Positions 1 through 12,399 of a stretch of 64,000 nucleotides of DNA are shown here, piece after piece (position 1 is the first letter of the stretch; each line of letters starts with the position of its first letter). Under the pieces are notes generated by a model, which saw only the letters and a program-made list of their open reading frames with translations, made no database searches and was not told the DNA's origin. The translations under genes and the position numbers were made by a program. Origin of the DNA: Carya illinoinensis (Eukaryota; Streptophyta; Magnoliopsida; Fagales; Juglandaceae); contig NC_056758.1 in NCBI RefSeq assembly GCF_018687715.1, positions 7,710,501 through 7,774,500 on the forward strand. Reading direction: 5' to 3'.

Positions 1-652
1 TTATAATATTTCAAGTGATTCCATTTATTTTTTAAAGTAACTATGACTTTAAACTTTCCCATTCTTCACAGTTCTGTAGCAAACGCTTTTTAAACCATTA
101 TTCAAAGTTCATGGACCTATATAGACAGATAAGAGAATCTTGGAGTCTTCATCATTATATCGAGAGGGAAGCTTCTTTTAAATGTTAATCACGGTACGCA
201 ATTCTACATGAGCAAGTTCTCGCGTGTCTGGACCATATGTATGTATCACAAAAGACATGCATACGAACATGATTGCCTATGAGAATCCGAACGATTCTTA
301 TCAAAATGATCGCCTGTGAGAATCCGATTTTCCAGAGAAAGAAAGTATAACATGGCTTAATAAGACTTATAATTATTGATGCATCTTTATTTTAAAAATG
401 TTTTAATGGTCGTGTCATACATGCATCAAGAATTACAAAAGTGCAGATATTCTAAACTACAGATAACAAGCATGAACTATTTACAAGTTATAAGATGCAT
501 GTCTCACGCTACAAAGAACTCAAACTTAAAAGTAATACCTTAAAACAAAATCTTGATGCAATCATGAAGTTTAGGAGCACAATTCTCAGAGCCACATTTA
601 CCCAAGGACCAACAGAAAACGACAGGGTCAAGGGTACATTTTACGAAAGTAC
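1..652. other. 3' flank of the MAP kinase gene
   Basis: AT-rich DNA downstream of the MAPK stop codon (the gene reads leftwards). The first couple of hundred bases left of the stop should contain its 3' UTR. No other gene or recognisable repeat is seen; a small open frame at 495-686 overlaps the kinase end on the other strand and looks like chance. Confidence 0.5.
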
Positions 653-1604
653 CTATGCAATGGCAGATGCTGCTTCAGGATGGTAAAGCAGCATCTCATT
701 CAACATCATCTCCCTAATCATCTGTTCCCCCAAAGTTTCATCTATGTCGAGATTAATTGGGACCTGGGCAGGAGGATTGTTTCTTGGATCATACAACCCT
801 GACATGTAAGGGTGTTGGAGTGCCTCAGTGACAGTAATTCTCTTAGTTGGATCAAACACAAGCATCCTTTGTAACAAGTCTATAGCCAAAGGATCAGCTT
901 GGGGGTATAAACGGGAAAATTGCATCCCCCTTGAAAAGGGCAGTGCTTTGATGAACTTACGGGCCTTGGGATTGTCAATGAATTCAATATCAGCTTGGTT
1001 TTGGCTGCCAAGAACATTGATAATCAGTTTCAGCTGGTTGAGGCACTCTGTTCCTGGGAAGATTGGTTTCCGACCAAGAATTTCAGCAAAAATGCATCCC
1101 ACAGACCACACATCGATGGAGGTTCCATAATTGTCACAGCACAACAGGAGCTCTGGTGCACGGTACCAGCGAGTGACAACATACTCTGTCATGAACTGAC
1201 CATTGCCTCCACTAGTTCGTGCCAGCCCAAAATCACAGATCTTTAAGTCACAATTAGCATTCACAAGGAGGTTCCCAGGCTTCAAGTCCCGATGAAGGAT
1301 GTTTGCTGAGTGAAGATATTTGAGCCCTCGAAGCAACTATTATGTGTAATACGAGTGATCAATTAGTAGTAAGAATATTGATAATCAGAAATTAACTAAA
1401 CTTTATATGGTTAGGGACATATTAGATATTAGCAATGAAAGACCAAGACCAACATTCCTCAGAGCATATTGAGTAAGATGCATAGAGGAGAATGCAGGAG
1501 GAATAATAGGAACCTCTTAAGTATTGCTTTTTTGCATCATATTGGACACTAGCATGACTACTAGAGGAAGTCACTCTAGGAGTAGAGGAGCACTCGTTAA
1601 TTAG

Positions 1605-1636
<32 letters not shown>

Positions 1637-2710
1637 CGGCGCGCAAAAAAAAAAAAAAAAACAAGTGAATCACAAAAGAACCTGGTCTTTACAATGAAAC
1701 TAGAAGCATGTACAGTAAAAATAACACCTTTTATAAACAAGGCTGAATTGTAGAACTGTGAATTGGTCTACTTTTCCAAGAAAAAAAAAAGTTGTTTGAT
1801 CTACACTTGCACACCTAAAGCATTGCTATATTATTGTTTTTTCACTCTATAGTATAACAGGAATCCAATGGTATAAGAACCGAGCAAGGACAAGCATCAA
1901 AATCATGAACTATCATGAACTTTGATTGTAAAACAGTACTTGCTGCTTCAACACCAATATGAATCAACATGCCAATTCCAATTTCATTGTTCCTAGCACT
2001 TCGATACCCAAATTTAATTACAATTAAATATAATCTGTCTCTATTTAATAAATTCCAGTAGAGAGTGCTATTACAATTGGTTATTTTTATTAACAGCAGG
2101 ATATACTTGAGCAAAAAAATACTTGAGCAAACTGGTACCCATTTACAATGTAAGAATGCAAACGCCAACATTAGGCCCCCAAAATCATGTACTTATTTGT
2201 TTAAAAAGATCAAATTAATACCAACCTATTGGGAAGTCTAGCTGAAAGGACAAAAATACCATATACGCTTCTTGAGAGAGAACTTACCTGAAACAAGAAA
2301 TATTTGCAATGATCACCAGAAAGCGGCTGTGCGGACTTAATAATCTGATGAAGATCAGTATCCATAAGTTCGTAAACCAAATACACGTCCTTGAAACTCG
2401 TCCGGTGACTAGGCATCATAACATCCTTCAAAGCAATGACATTCTCGTGTCGAATATGTCTAAGAAGCTTCAACTCCCTCAGCGTTCTCAGCGCATCAAT
2501 GCGGTTCTCAAAGACATTGTTGATCTTCTTGATGGCAACTTTCTCGTTCGTTTCCCTGTTGATGGAGGAGCACACTACCCCATATGCCCCTCTACCTATG
2601 GGTTTGATCGGCACGTACTTGGTGTCGATCTCAAACAAGGTTTGCCACATTGAGTAGTAATGCTTCCCTCGTTGCCTAACTCCATTCGGAGGCTCAACCA
2701 GAGTCGCCAT
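653..2710 (-). CDS. MPK7: Group C mitogen-activated protein kinase, MPK7-like (2 coding exons, 368 aa)
   Basis: A Ser/Thr MAP kinase, the last step of a MAPK cascade. Coding exons are 2288-2710 (141 codons, CAG|GTAAGT donor) and 653-1336 (227 codons plus stop, TAG acceptor), joined in phase 0. Visible: glycine-rich loop at residues 39-44 (GRGAYG), catalytic Lys61 in VAIKK, HRD at 156-158, DFG at 176-178 and the TEY activation motif at 191-193, the dual-phosphorylation site of plant group A-C MAPKs. The N-terminus ([10 protein letters not shown]..), the 368-aa length and the single coding intron fit the MPK1/2/7/14 group, with MPK7 closest from memory. All key residues are present, so an active kinase is expected. 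The intron (1337-2287) holds an odd poly-C/poly-A tract. The MPK7 rather than MPK1/2 assignment is by recall and is less certain than the family. Confidence 0.95.
1605..1661. repeat. Poly-C / GC-rich / poly-A tract in the MAPK intron
   Basis: 31 consecutive C (1605-1635), then gcggcgcgc (1636-1644), then 17 A (1645-1661). On the gene strand this reads T17, a GC-rich 9-mer, then G31. It lies inside the kinase intron, far from both splice sites. It may be a real homopolymer expansion or an assembly or polishing artefact. Confidence 0.9.
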
Positions 2711-3480
2711 TGCCCTATAAATTCACCACCCCAATAATTACAATTAACTTAGCAGCAATCAAACCAATAAAAATTGTGAGTAGCTCTTGAAACAACGATA
2801 CTATTAACGACAATAATCACTGATAGTCCTAGTTAGAGCAATCTCTACATAGATAATTATAAAAGAGTTCAGAATTCGATCCTTACTTGCGGATTAAACT
2901 TCGGCGGGGGTTTCGAATTTCTGATCTTTTGCGGTTGCCTTGTTTGCGGTCTCCCTTTCTCTTCGACTTTTTTTCCCTTACTTTATACTAAAAATTTTAA
3001 CTTTTAACTTTTTCCCACCAAGAAAACATTCTCAGATTACAAATCGGGAGAGCATTCGAGGCTGGAACCATTCCAGAGCTTTCACATCATTCTCGAAGCC
3101 AGTTTTTCGACAACGAAGCTCGGGGTTTCATGCGATCCACGAATCACTGGATCCGAAGCAAATTCACCCAACCTCCAAAAATCACTTTCTTTTTCATAGA
3201 GAAAAAAAAAAAAAAAAAAAAACAACTGATTAAAGAAAAAGATTGACCTTTAGGAACTGGTGATGAGCTCAGATGCAAATAGATCATATGGGTCTGAGAA
3301 TTAGGAGTGGTGGAATCGGGTGAGAGAGAGGCAAAGGGAGGAAAGAGAAGACTAGATGGGTTCGTAAGAAAGCTTTAGGGAAAGGAAATAGAAGAGGGTA
3401 CCGTAGTGTGAAGAGCCATCGAAGGTGAGGAGAGGAGCTCAGCGCAGTCTACACGGCAATGCTCTCCGTGCAATGTACAT
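2711..3480 (-). promoter_or_regulatory. 5' UTR and proximal promoter of the MAPK gene
   Basis: Leftward-reading 5' region. A likely 5'-UTR intron runs from a GTAAGG donor near 2886 to a TTATAG acceptor near 2719, just ahead of the ATG at 2710-2708. The segment at 3240-3470 is purine/pyrimidine rich and resembles a transcribed leader. Boundaries are inferred from splice-like sequence only. The small plus-strand frame at 2940-3233 is not credible as a gene. Confidence 0.45.
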
Positions 3481-6184
3481 AAACGACAGCTACAGATCTT
3501 CCCTTACTGTTTTTAGGAAATATAACCTCACCAATCTATCAATCTCCCTTGCTGTCATGCACAGACAAACGGTCAGGTAAATGGATAATTAGTAATTACA
3601 GCTATACATAATTATATATTTCCTTTCCATCGCGCCAAGCCATCTCTCGTTCTCGCGCGCTTCTCATCGGCTAGATCAACTGACGGCTCACTCCCAAAGA
3701 TAGCTATAGCCTATCTTTCCTCTTCCATCTCTCAAAGGATTTGGAATATTTGATGCCATTCAATTACACACTATACTTGAATTTTATTTATATTTTAGAT
3801 GTGACATTATCTATAATATTTAAATAAAATATAAAAAAGAAAATCAAAAAATTAATAAATAATAAAACATGAACGTGAAGAAATGCAAATGGAGAACATA
3901 AGCCGATGGAGAGGTTGGGGCCAGCCGGGGCAGGCAAAAAGGGTCGGATAGGTAATGGCCTTAGGAGAAGCTACAAATGTACGAGGCCGTAAAGAGCCTG
4001 ACTTTGCTTGCACTTTAATTCATTTGGTTCTTCACAAAATTCATTAATTCAATCATTCAATCTCGTGAAAGTGGACATGATTTTGTACCAATAACTTGCT
4101 TTAATTTCCTCCTCAAGCAAGCAAGGATGCGGTGCACTAGCACCACGTGTGGACAACATCACTACTATTCTAACACATATTTAGTGGTTGAGGCCGCCGG
4201 CCTCTTTGCTTTTTCTTCATTTCATCACCAACTTTAATCAATCAACAACATTTGGCCTCTCTACTCAAGTCGGCTGACCGATGATCATTAACTTTGACTA
4301 TTTTATATATGTTCTACTTAGGGAAATATATATGGGGGATTTATTTAATTGGGCCATTAATTATGTAAATTAAAACACTTTATTTAACAAAAAAAAGTTT
4401 TATTTTTATAGTTATTTGGCATGTGTACATTATTATTATTTTTTTATTATTATTCAAGGGGTGAGGGGTTTCAAAGCCAGCTTTTCTATTTGAAGAGTTA
4501 GATTATTTATCGTTCAGGCCATTAGGCTCTTAGCCATGCACATGATGTGAATATTGCAACAATTTATTTCTTAAGATTCGACCTAAATGATCAAATTAAT
4601 ATTTATATATATAGGATTATAATTTGGAGTAAGAAATTCAATCTAAGATCATAATATCGCTTATTTTATTATGCAAATATCTTATTAATTGTTTTATTTT
4701 TTATTTTTTATTATAAAAGGAATAGGAGTTTCGAATCTAACTTTTTCATTTAAAAAATCGGGTCATATATTATCAGGCCATCAGACTTTTGGCATTTGTT
4801 TTATTTTTAATACTTAATCTTATTGTTAAGATCTCAATGCATTACTAACTGCAATATTGTTTAGGGGTAAGTTTAATTTGGAGGTTACTAATACAAATAA
4901 TAATGGTTTTTTGGAAACTAGGCATTCATCAAAACATGATATGTGAAATATATACTTGTTATAAGGAATGTGTGAAAAGGGAATGTGAAATCATGGGCTA
5001 GAGCTTTATCTTTCCTCCATGGATGTAATGATAGGATGGGTCCACGTATACTTGAAAGCAATGTTTCTCATTTTGGTTTCTTTTCATGATCAGGTCCGTG
5101 CAAGAAAAGTGTCACGTGGACAACATGCACAAACCGACAAATAATTGGCCATGAAATATAGAAATATCGTTCGGATTAATTAATAACGCGTGTTTCACAA
5201 AATATAAGTAAAGGATATATTCCAATATTGGAACATCTTTACTCCAATAAATAGGGTTAATAATGTAATATTTCATTTAATTCAAAAATTACTCTGATCA
5301 AAGAGCCAAAACATAGTTTTTGCTAATACAGGATCGATTATTTTATTATGTGAAAGCGGCTTCCAATTAGAATAAAGCCCAAATATGGTAATGGGCTTTA
5401 TGTTGGGCCTATGACTTGGGGAGCAGCCGATTACACTAGACTTTCAAGTGATAACAAATCGTTGTAATCACAGTTTGGGCTAGAAGTATAATAGTGTGGA
5501 ACAAGTTGTCTAATAAATAATATTACCATTTGCCAACATAAAAAAATAATAATAAAAAACTTTAGCCACAAATGAATAAAAGTAAACTTATAAATTGATG
5601 TGATTTGATGTAATATGTCAGATTATAAAACTACTTTTATTATAAAATAGATCTAACGAATTTTATGAAACTACATCAGTTTGTGAGCTTACTTTGTATA
5701 ATTTATTTGTATATGCAACAGTTCTCAAAAAAATATATTTATAAGTTGATATTATAGAGAAGATAAAAAATTTCAAATAAAATCTTGTCACATTAAATAT
5801 GAGTAATGCTATCCATCAATTTTTTTTTTTTTTTTTTATTATCATCCTCCTATCAGCCCATTAGGCTATTATGTGATATTAAATGTTGTGTCATGCTAGG
5901 CTGCCGCCCAACAATGACCGTTAGGCGTGCCGCCTAACACAATTTTAAGTTTTTATTTTTATATTATTTTTTCATATTTTTTTAATATATTTCAATATTT
6001 TTAAAAAAATTAAAAAAAATTAAATTGATGAGCGGTCATTTGGAGCAATACACTTGGGGCAGCATACTATCAATTCTATTAAAAAATTGGAAATGATTTA
6101 TTATGTTTAACTTGTGAATCAATCATTTGATATCATATCATGACATGTTGAGTAGATGATAGTAAAATTGATAATGATATCTTT
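3481..6184. other. Gene-free AT-rich intergenic DNA
   Basis: No coding region is supported. The stretch holds T- and A-runs (for example 5821-5837) and MITE-like debris around 5800-6070, beginning near an atgagtaatgctatcc-type terminus. No clear terminal repeats or target duplications could be assigned. Confidence 0.5.
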
Positions 6185-6520
6185 ACACTTCATTTACTAC
6201 TACTTTACTACTTAACTCTTTATTTTTTTATTTTTTGTGAATTTGGATTAAAATTCTCAGAACATGACTTTCTTGCATCATTTAGAAGAAAATAAATTCA
6301 ATTAACTAACATAATCATGAAAAATAATTCAAAATAAATTCAAAATTTATAAAATATTTCTATTTTTTGCTCTTTGAGTCCATTTTTATAAAATTAAATT
6401 TATTTTTAATTAATTTATTTTCTTTTAGATTATGCAAGAAAATCATATTTTGAGATTTTTAATCCAAATTCAAATAGTAAAAAAAAAAAAAAGATAGTAA
6501 AGGTGCAGTAGTAAAGGAGA
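6185..6520. mobile_element. Long fold-back (palindromic) MITE
   Basis: The two halves are inverted copies of each other, each about 150-160 bases, meeting near 6350. The left arm from 6239 (gaatttggattaaaa) and the complement of the right arm ending near 6473 share runs such as gaatttggattaaaa, tttcttgcat and agaaaataaatt. The outer ends also pair imperfectly (tttactactacttta against tttactactgcacc). This is the structure of a fold-back element whose transcript would form one long hairpin. No target duplication was found. Confidence 0.7.
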
Positions 6521-7632
6521 GCTTGTTAATGGAAGACTAAAAACCTAAAATATATATATATACTTTATATTTGCATCAATGAAAGAGTTGGTAATGCACT
6601 TGATGACATCTTCGATGAATATATATATATATATAGACATAATTTTTAGAATTGGAGACAAAATAGTGTAGGATTTTCTACTACTCAAAGTTTGTTCATG
6701 TTGTTCAAAAAGTAGTAAAGAATGATATTTGTATTACTTATTTCATACATCCGACATGTTGACTGACAATCCAGCTTGGTGTCGACACATTTGGAATAAT
6801 ATTGTGAAACCCATAATACCATGTGTCTTGGTGAATCCCTCTAATCTAAACTATATATATATGATCTATACTGACAGTACTGTGACATGCTTTTTGCTAA
6901 AACTAGGTAATTTATACCAACAAGCATTGACAGGGATTGATGGCATTTGTTTATCAATTTCCAAAATCATGATGGTCCAATGAATGTATGCAGCCTGCCG
7001 AATGAATACAAATTATTTATCAATTGATTCCCACCCACACTTTTTCGGTGCTAATCCGCTGAAAAATATACAACTTTCCACTCTGATAAACTACCTTTAT
7101 CTTATTAAAAAAATTGAAATATTCTATATGCTAGCAGCTTGCTTATTGATCATACACTTTAAGCCGCCTGATTTTAATAGTGATGAGTTAATAATCTGTG
7201 AATTGTAGTTAAAATATTTTATAGATTTTTAAAAAATGAAAGAGGAAAAGTTGGATAACAATATTATAACCTTAAAAAATTGTTAGAATATAATATTTTA
7301 ATATTATTTTTTGTTTTGAGATTTAAAAATTTTGAATTATTTTCTGTGTTTTATTTGTAGTTTGGGAACGTTGCAATAATTAAGTAATGATTAAATGAAA
7401 ATATTGAAAATTTGAAATTAAAAAATATTTGTGTTTGTGTTGTTTGAATATTAAAATGAGATAGAATGATATGGGATAAGATTGAAGAATGATATGGGAT
7501 AAGATTGAAGTATCTTTCTATTGAAATCAGGCCTCACGTACTGATATGCAAGCTTACCATATCAGCTAGTCTAAAAAAAAAAAAAATTAGGATAGACTTT
7601 TCTCTCAAAGAAGTTTCATCTAACCCTTCTAA
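6521..7632. other. AT-rich intergenic DNA with a short direct repeat
   Basis: Two adjacent frames at 6729-7208 are open only because few stops occur and match no family. A 24-bp unit (gaatgatatgggataagatt plus four bases) is tandemly duplicated at about 7465-7512. The flanking sequence loosely resembles gatgagatgaga-type plant MITE termini. Confidence 0.4.
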
Positions 7633-8102
7633 GAGCACTAGCATTGGCTTCATCAAAAGTCAATGCATTTTCAAATTTTGATGAATTTACTTAAAATGAA
7701 CTTACATTGGATTCATCAAAGAGATATTTGAGAAGTTTTGAGCTACAGTAATTGTTACCCTTCCTTCAAATTTAAAGGTCTACTATTCAACATTCAAACT
7801 AATATTTTATTCTAATTTTAATAGGCAATGGTTTTATTTTATTTTATTCTAAATTAGTTGGGAATCAATTATTTAAGTACTAAATTAAACTATTAATGTC
7901 CATATGGTTAGTATAATTACAAAATATGAAGAAAAAAAATTAAAAATATTATTATTCAAAAAATAATATTATATTATTATTTTAATGAATCTAATGGCTA
8001 ATCCAATATGGAATTATAAATATGAAGGTTTTGAATTTATAAAAAATGTGTACTTTTCATCAAATTTTAAAGATGAATTTGATGAGTCCAATACTAATGC
8101 TC
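7633..8102. mobile_element. PIF/Harbinger-type (Tourist-like) MITE with TAA target duplication
   Basis: Terminal inverted repeats: the left end gagcactagcattgg and the complement of the right end, gagcattagtattgg, match at about 21 of 25 positions when extended inwards. Both sides are flanked by TAA (7630-7632 and 8103-8105), the 3-bp duplication typical of PIF/Harbinger. It is 470 bp with no coding capacity, so non-autonomous. Confidence 0.8.
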
Positions 8103-8261
8103 TAAATGTGACAAGTTTTAATTAAACATGTGACAATAACATGGTTTATTTATTTTTATTTTTAAGGGTTTAATTTAAAAAACAGATATATGTCCATTCA
8201 TTAAAAAAATATATATATATACTCCTTATAGTACTCAAGAGATGCGCGTGTCAATTTTAAA

Positions 8262-8430
8262 AAGAGTTTTGCTACATACAAGCACAGTTGCGCACTAATC
8301 TATGTACCAATACTGATTTATTCATACTTAAAATTTAAATTAACACTGTTTTTAATAAAATTTATTTTTTGACCAATCACATTACATTGATGTACAATTA
8401 TACTTGCAACTATATTTTTCCTTTTAAAAA
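8262..8430. mobile_element. Short MITE, family with agagttttgctacatac terminus (copy 1 of 4)
   Basis: It starts agagttttgctacatacaag and contains a conserved gaccaatcacatt-type core and a near-complementary end (tatacttgcaac). Related copies lie at 49893-50062, 54008-54172 and 56508-56690. Terminal inverted repeats are weak, so superfamily and exact ends are uncertain. Confidence 0.6.
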
Positions 8431-8822
8431 TAGATCGAACACTTCATGAGGAGAAGTACTCTGTAGAGTAAAGAACGTGTTTTCAATTTTTCTTAACAAA
8501 ATGTGATTCTACGTTCATTACCGGAAATGTATTTTTAAGATCATGAGGCACTTGCGACTACTCATGGGTGGAGACTTTTTTCTCGTCAAAATGCATTTTT
8601 ACAGCAATTTTAGCTACTAGCTAGGGCTTTTTGCAGTGACTTTCTTGTCGCCGCAGAAAGAATAATATATTTGGCTGAATGATCCTTTGGGCAATGATAT
8701 TGTGAAGGATATATGTTTAGGCAGTATTAATATTATAGGAATAATTAATAGGCTTTGAGCACCAATTAAAAATCTTCCCACTTAGGAAAAAGGCCGCATT
8801 TTGAGCTTGTTGACTGGCAATA

Positions 8823-8988
8823 TAGCAATGATACGTACCATTCTTATTTAAAGATTACAATATAGGTTTAGATAATTTTATCTTAAAAATAATAAAAATA
8901 TTCTTTCTAAAATAATATTTTTATTCATTTAATAAAAAATCTGCTAATAATGCAGTCTTAAAATAGAGACTGTAAATAGAATTTTTCT
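8823..8988. mobile_element. Diverged MITE, family with agcaatgctacgta terminus (copy 1 of 3)
   Basis: The same architecture as copies at 9509-9682 and 12900-13070: an agcaat..acgta start, an internal aaaatattctttctaaaataat-type core and an end reading gactgtaaatagaattt. This is the most degraded of the three. Confidence 0.6.
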
Positions 8989-9508
8989 ATAATTAATTCT
9001 TAATTTCTATCTACCTAAAAAAGCTAAATATATATATATATAGTGCGTCCAACGTGGATTCCAATCTGTGGCTGGGTACGGAAAGTGGACAGAGACTTTC
9101 TCTTTTAATATTATTATATTGAATTGTGGCTTACTTAATTATGTACATGTAATATACAAATGGGTAGGGAATGGCATCTTGGGATTCCAATGTCCTTTTC
9201 AATAAATTATAAGTCTTTTAGCACCTTAATTTTGATCAATTATGCCAAGCTAGCTAGTTAGCTACAGAAGTTGTACGTACAATTCAATATTTATTCCCCG
9301 CCCAACATAATGTTTAAATTACTAAACTTGAACCAATAATGCTTATGTTTGTCATTGCAACACATGTCAATTTTGTAGTCTCTAATTACATATTGAGTAC
9401 GTACTCATGACAAAATTTAAGATAAAAACATCATTTCTTTATAGATAATAATGCCTAAACCTTAAACCTTCATGATTTGTTTAGATTAACACAAGTTCAA
9501 ATAGAGAA

Positions 9509-9682
9509 GAGCAATATTACGTACAGTCCCCATTTAGAGACTGCAATGCAAGCTTAAGTAATTTTATCTTTAAAATTTTTTAAAATTACAAAAATATCTC
9601 TCATAAAATAATATTTTTTTCTCATCTAATTAAGGGCCTGCACATGCATGCAGTCCCTACTTGGGGATGCTAATAGGATTTC
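9509..9682. mobile_element. MITE, agcaatgctacgta family (copy 2 of 3)
   Basis: It starts gagcaatattacgtacagtc and ends with a partly complementary cagtccctacttgggg segment. The interior (aattttttaaaattac, aaatatctctc) is nearly the same as in the copy at 12900. Confidence 0.7.
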
Positions 9683-9882
9683 TTATTTTTTTAATAGTAG
9701 ATTTCACTAGTTATTTTCAAAGTAACTATACGGTGCTTACGCATTCCATGACTATATGTAGCATTATTCATAAAAAAAGTCGGCAATAGGCAATTCTCCA
9801 TGATGAGTAGATAACAACCTAACAAAGAAGTAAAGATAACATAAAAAGAGAGAAAGAAAAAGAAAGGATTCAAAGTTTGGAC

Positions 9883-10053
9883 AAACTTCGCGCGGCCATG
9901 AAACCTTTTTCTCGATCTAATGTTAACTTTTTTGTGGTGCCGGTGATCTGATTATAGTAGTCCTTGTTTTTTGCTCTTTACACTAAAAGACATACAGCTT
10001 AGTCGACCATTCTTTTCCAATAATTCAGCAGTACCACATGTACTACTACAACC

Positions 10054-10090
<37 letters not shown>

Positions 10091-10251
10091 AACAGTACTA
10101 ATTAATTCACACATCGATCATGATGAGTAATTGGCCTGCAGCCCTCTTCCTTGTAAGCTAATCTGTCGGATTCATTATTTATTATAAGAAAATGATCAAT
10201 TCGATGAAGAAATACGCCATGCTTCTTCCTAGCAAGCTCATTCCCATGATT

Positions 10252-10284
<33 letters not shown>

Positions 10285-10567
10285 TTTCTTGGTACATTTT
10301 GGCTTTCCTTTATTAATGCAACAGGCGTCACAATAATTAGTGTAATTACATGATAAATAGCATGCAGTTGAAATATTGAGGGTCCCTCCTTAATTGTTTG
10401 ATGAATATATTCCCATGATCATGGCCCGCGGGTAATTAGAGATCAGACACTTTTTTTCTGTATGATGGTATGTAGATCATATATATTTTATCCTAAATCT
10501 AGGTTTACAAGTGTATACGGGGTCCCTAGCTAATTAATTATCGATTCATGAGATATATGGATAAATC

Positions 10568-10598
<31 letters not shown>

Positions 10599-11652
10599 GT
10601 ACTTAACCGTGCATACATATATATATATATTCATATACATATATATATGTATATACATATCTATATATGTATATATATATGTATGCATGTTGTATCACTC
10701 GTTTTTCCGTTTAATAATTAATTAGAAATAGGTCAACATGATGACGTGACTCATTTCAACTTGTTTTATATATGTAAATATGTTGAAATACCCGCATAAC
10801 TCATTTGATTTGATTAACATAAATGTTATATAAAAGTTAAAATTTATATTTATTAGTAGCCATAATATCTTTAAAGAAAAAAACTACTAATTGAACAAAA
10901 AATATCAATATTTTTTAAGTTTTAAGTTATAATTAAACCAATATTATAAACCTAACAATAACAAATATGTTCATAGGTTCAGAATTATAATCTCAACAAT
11001 AAAAACATAAGCATATTAAAAAATACTAATATTACAATACAATAATAATAAAATGGTAATTTTGAAATAGAATTTAAATGGATTATTGTTAGTTAAATGG
11101 GCTGACCCGTTATTAATCTGTTTATTAATCGTGTCTTAACGAATCAATTTCTTTTTACTCAAACCCATTTTATCAAATCTAAATCTACTAATTTCATATC
11201 GTGTCATGTCGTATGTCTTGTTCTTATTGAGTTTACGAGTCGTATCAGATATTATCATCCCTAAATGCAAAATATATAGCTATTAAAGGCATAAAAGAGC
11301 TTAATGGACAATAATAACTCGGAAAGGAGAGAAAATCGCAAAAAAATGGTCAGCCCTAAGAGTTCGTGATATATTATCACTCAATGTTCAATCGAACAAT
11401 TGAGTACAACTGGAGAGTTCGCTGGTTGTTTGGTAGATCGGAAAGGCAAATTAATATAAGAATCAGCTGTGAACAAGTAATTTGCTAGATCTTCGATCGA
11501 GCAAACTTTTTGAATTTTATTATTTCCATATTTTGTGGGCAGAATGATGTTATTAAAATATAATTTTTGATAAATTAGGTTTTATCTAGAGTTTGATTAG
11601 GGTTAATGTTAAAGTTTTATTTTAGGGGTGACGCTACAACCTCAGACTCTAT
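9883..11652. repeat. Intergenic DNA rich in AT microsatellites; diverged hAT-type relic at about 10690-11265
   Basis: Long TA runs occur at about 10054-10090, 10258-10284 and 10578-10690. The segment from about 10690 to 11265 shares many phrases with the hAT-type element at 18250-19152 in opposite orientation (ttattaatcgtgtcttaacg, cgtgtcatgtcgt, ending atcatccctaa) and is probably a diverged copy. No gene is seen. Confidence 0.55.
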
Positions 11653-12028
11653 TAGGGCTGTACAAATTACCGAAAAACCGACTGGAACCGACTCAGTCCG
11701 ACCGCCGGAGATCGGAACCAGAGTAGAACCGGTCGGCGCACGGTAGATTTTATGAAAAACCGATGTCCAGCGGTTCGGTCCCGGTTTGAACCTGGGCCGA
11801 ACCGCTGAACCGATCGATGGTTTAAATCTATTTTTTTTTAATTATACATATAATAAACGACGTCATTTCACTTAAACTGAAGTGAAACGGCGTCGTTTTA
11901 GGACTTAGTATTTGAAAAAAATAATAAAAGGAACGGCGTCGTTTAACTCTAGGGTTAACACAGTGCACGTCTCTTCCTCTTCTTCCATGTTTGTTCTTTT
12001 TACTCAGTCTCAGGCATTTTGCCACCGC

Positions 12029-12065
<37 letters not shown>

Positions 12066-12399
12066 CTTTGTCGCTTTCTCTCTCTCTCAAGGCGCACGCA
12101 GCCACGCAAGGCTAGCTCCCTCCCTCTCTCTCTCTCTCTCTCTCTCTAATCTCACCTCGCGGTCTCTCTCTCTCTCTCAAAAATCTCAATCACCTCACTT
12201 TCTCTCTCTCACTCTCTCTCACGGCGCACATAGCAACCGATGATGCCGATGAACCGACCAGAATTACGCCGAGACCGAGGACGATGCTTTCCTCCCCATT
12301 CTTCGGCTGGTTTCGATCGAGATTTGTCTTATTTTCTCCCATCGGTGTAGTTTCAGTTTTAGACGAAAAATTGCGTCGATAGGTTGGTTTTCACCCCTA
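11653..12399. mobile_element. hAT-type MITE with perfect 8-bp target duplication
   Basis: Flanked on both sides by gactctat (11645-11652 and 12400-12407). The left end tagggctgtacaaa and the complement of the right end, taggggtgaaaacc, form short imperfect hAT-like inverted repeats. The 747-bp interior is much more GC-rich than its surroundings, with three related acgacgtcatt/acggcgtcgtt blocks (about 11858-11944) and long CT-dinucleotide runs (12031-12240). Open frames over the CT runs encode only Ser/Leu or Arg/Glu repeats and are not genes. Confidence 0.85.

Noticed and set aside
653..1246. Plus-strand frames opposite the MAP kinase exons
   Set aside because: Antisense shadows of strongly conserved kinase coding sequence.
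6729..7208. Two adjacent short genes
   Set aside because: AT-rich chance frames without homology, splice structure or codon bias.
11828..12243. Three open frames encoding Arg/Glu or Ser/Leu repeats
   Set aside because: They are translations of CT/GA microsatellite runs inside a non-coding hAT MITE.
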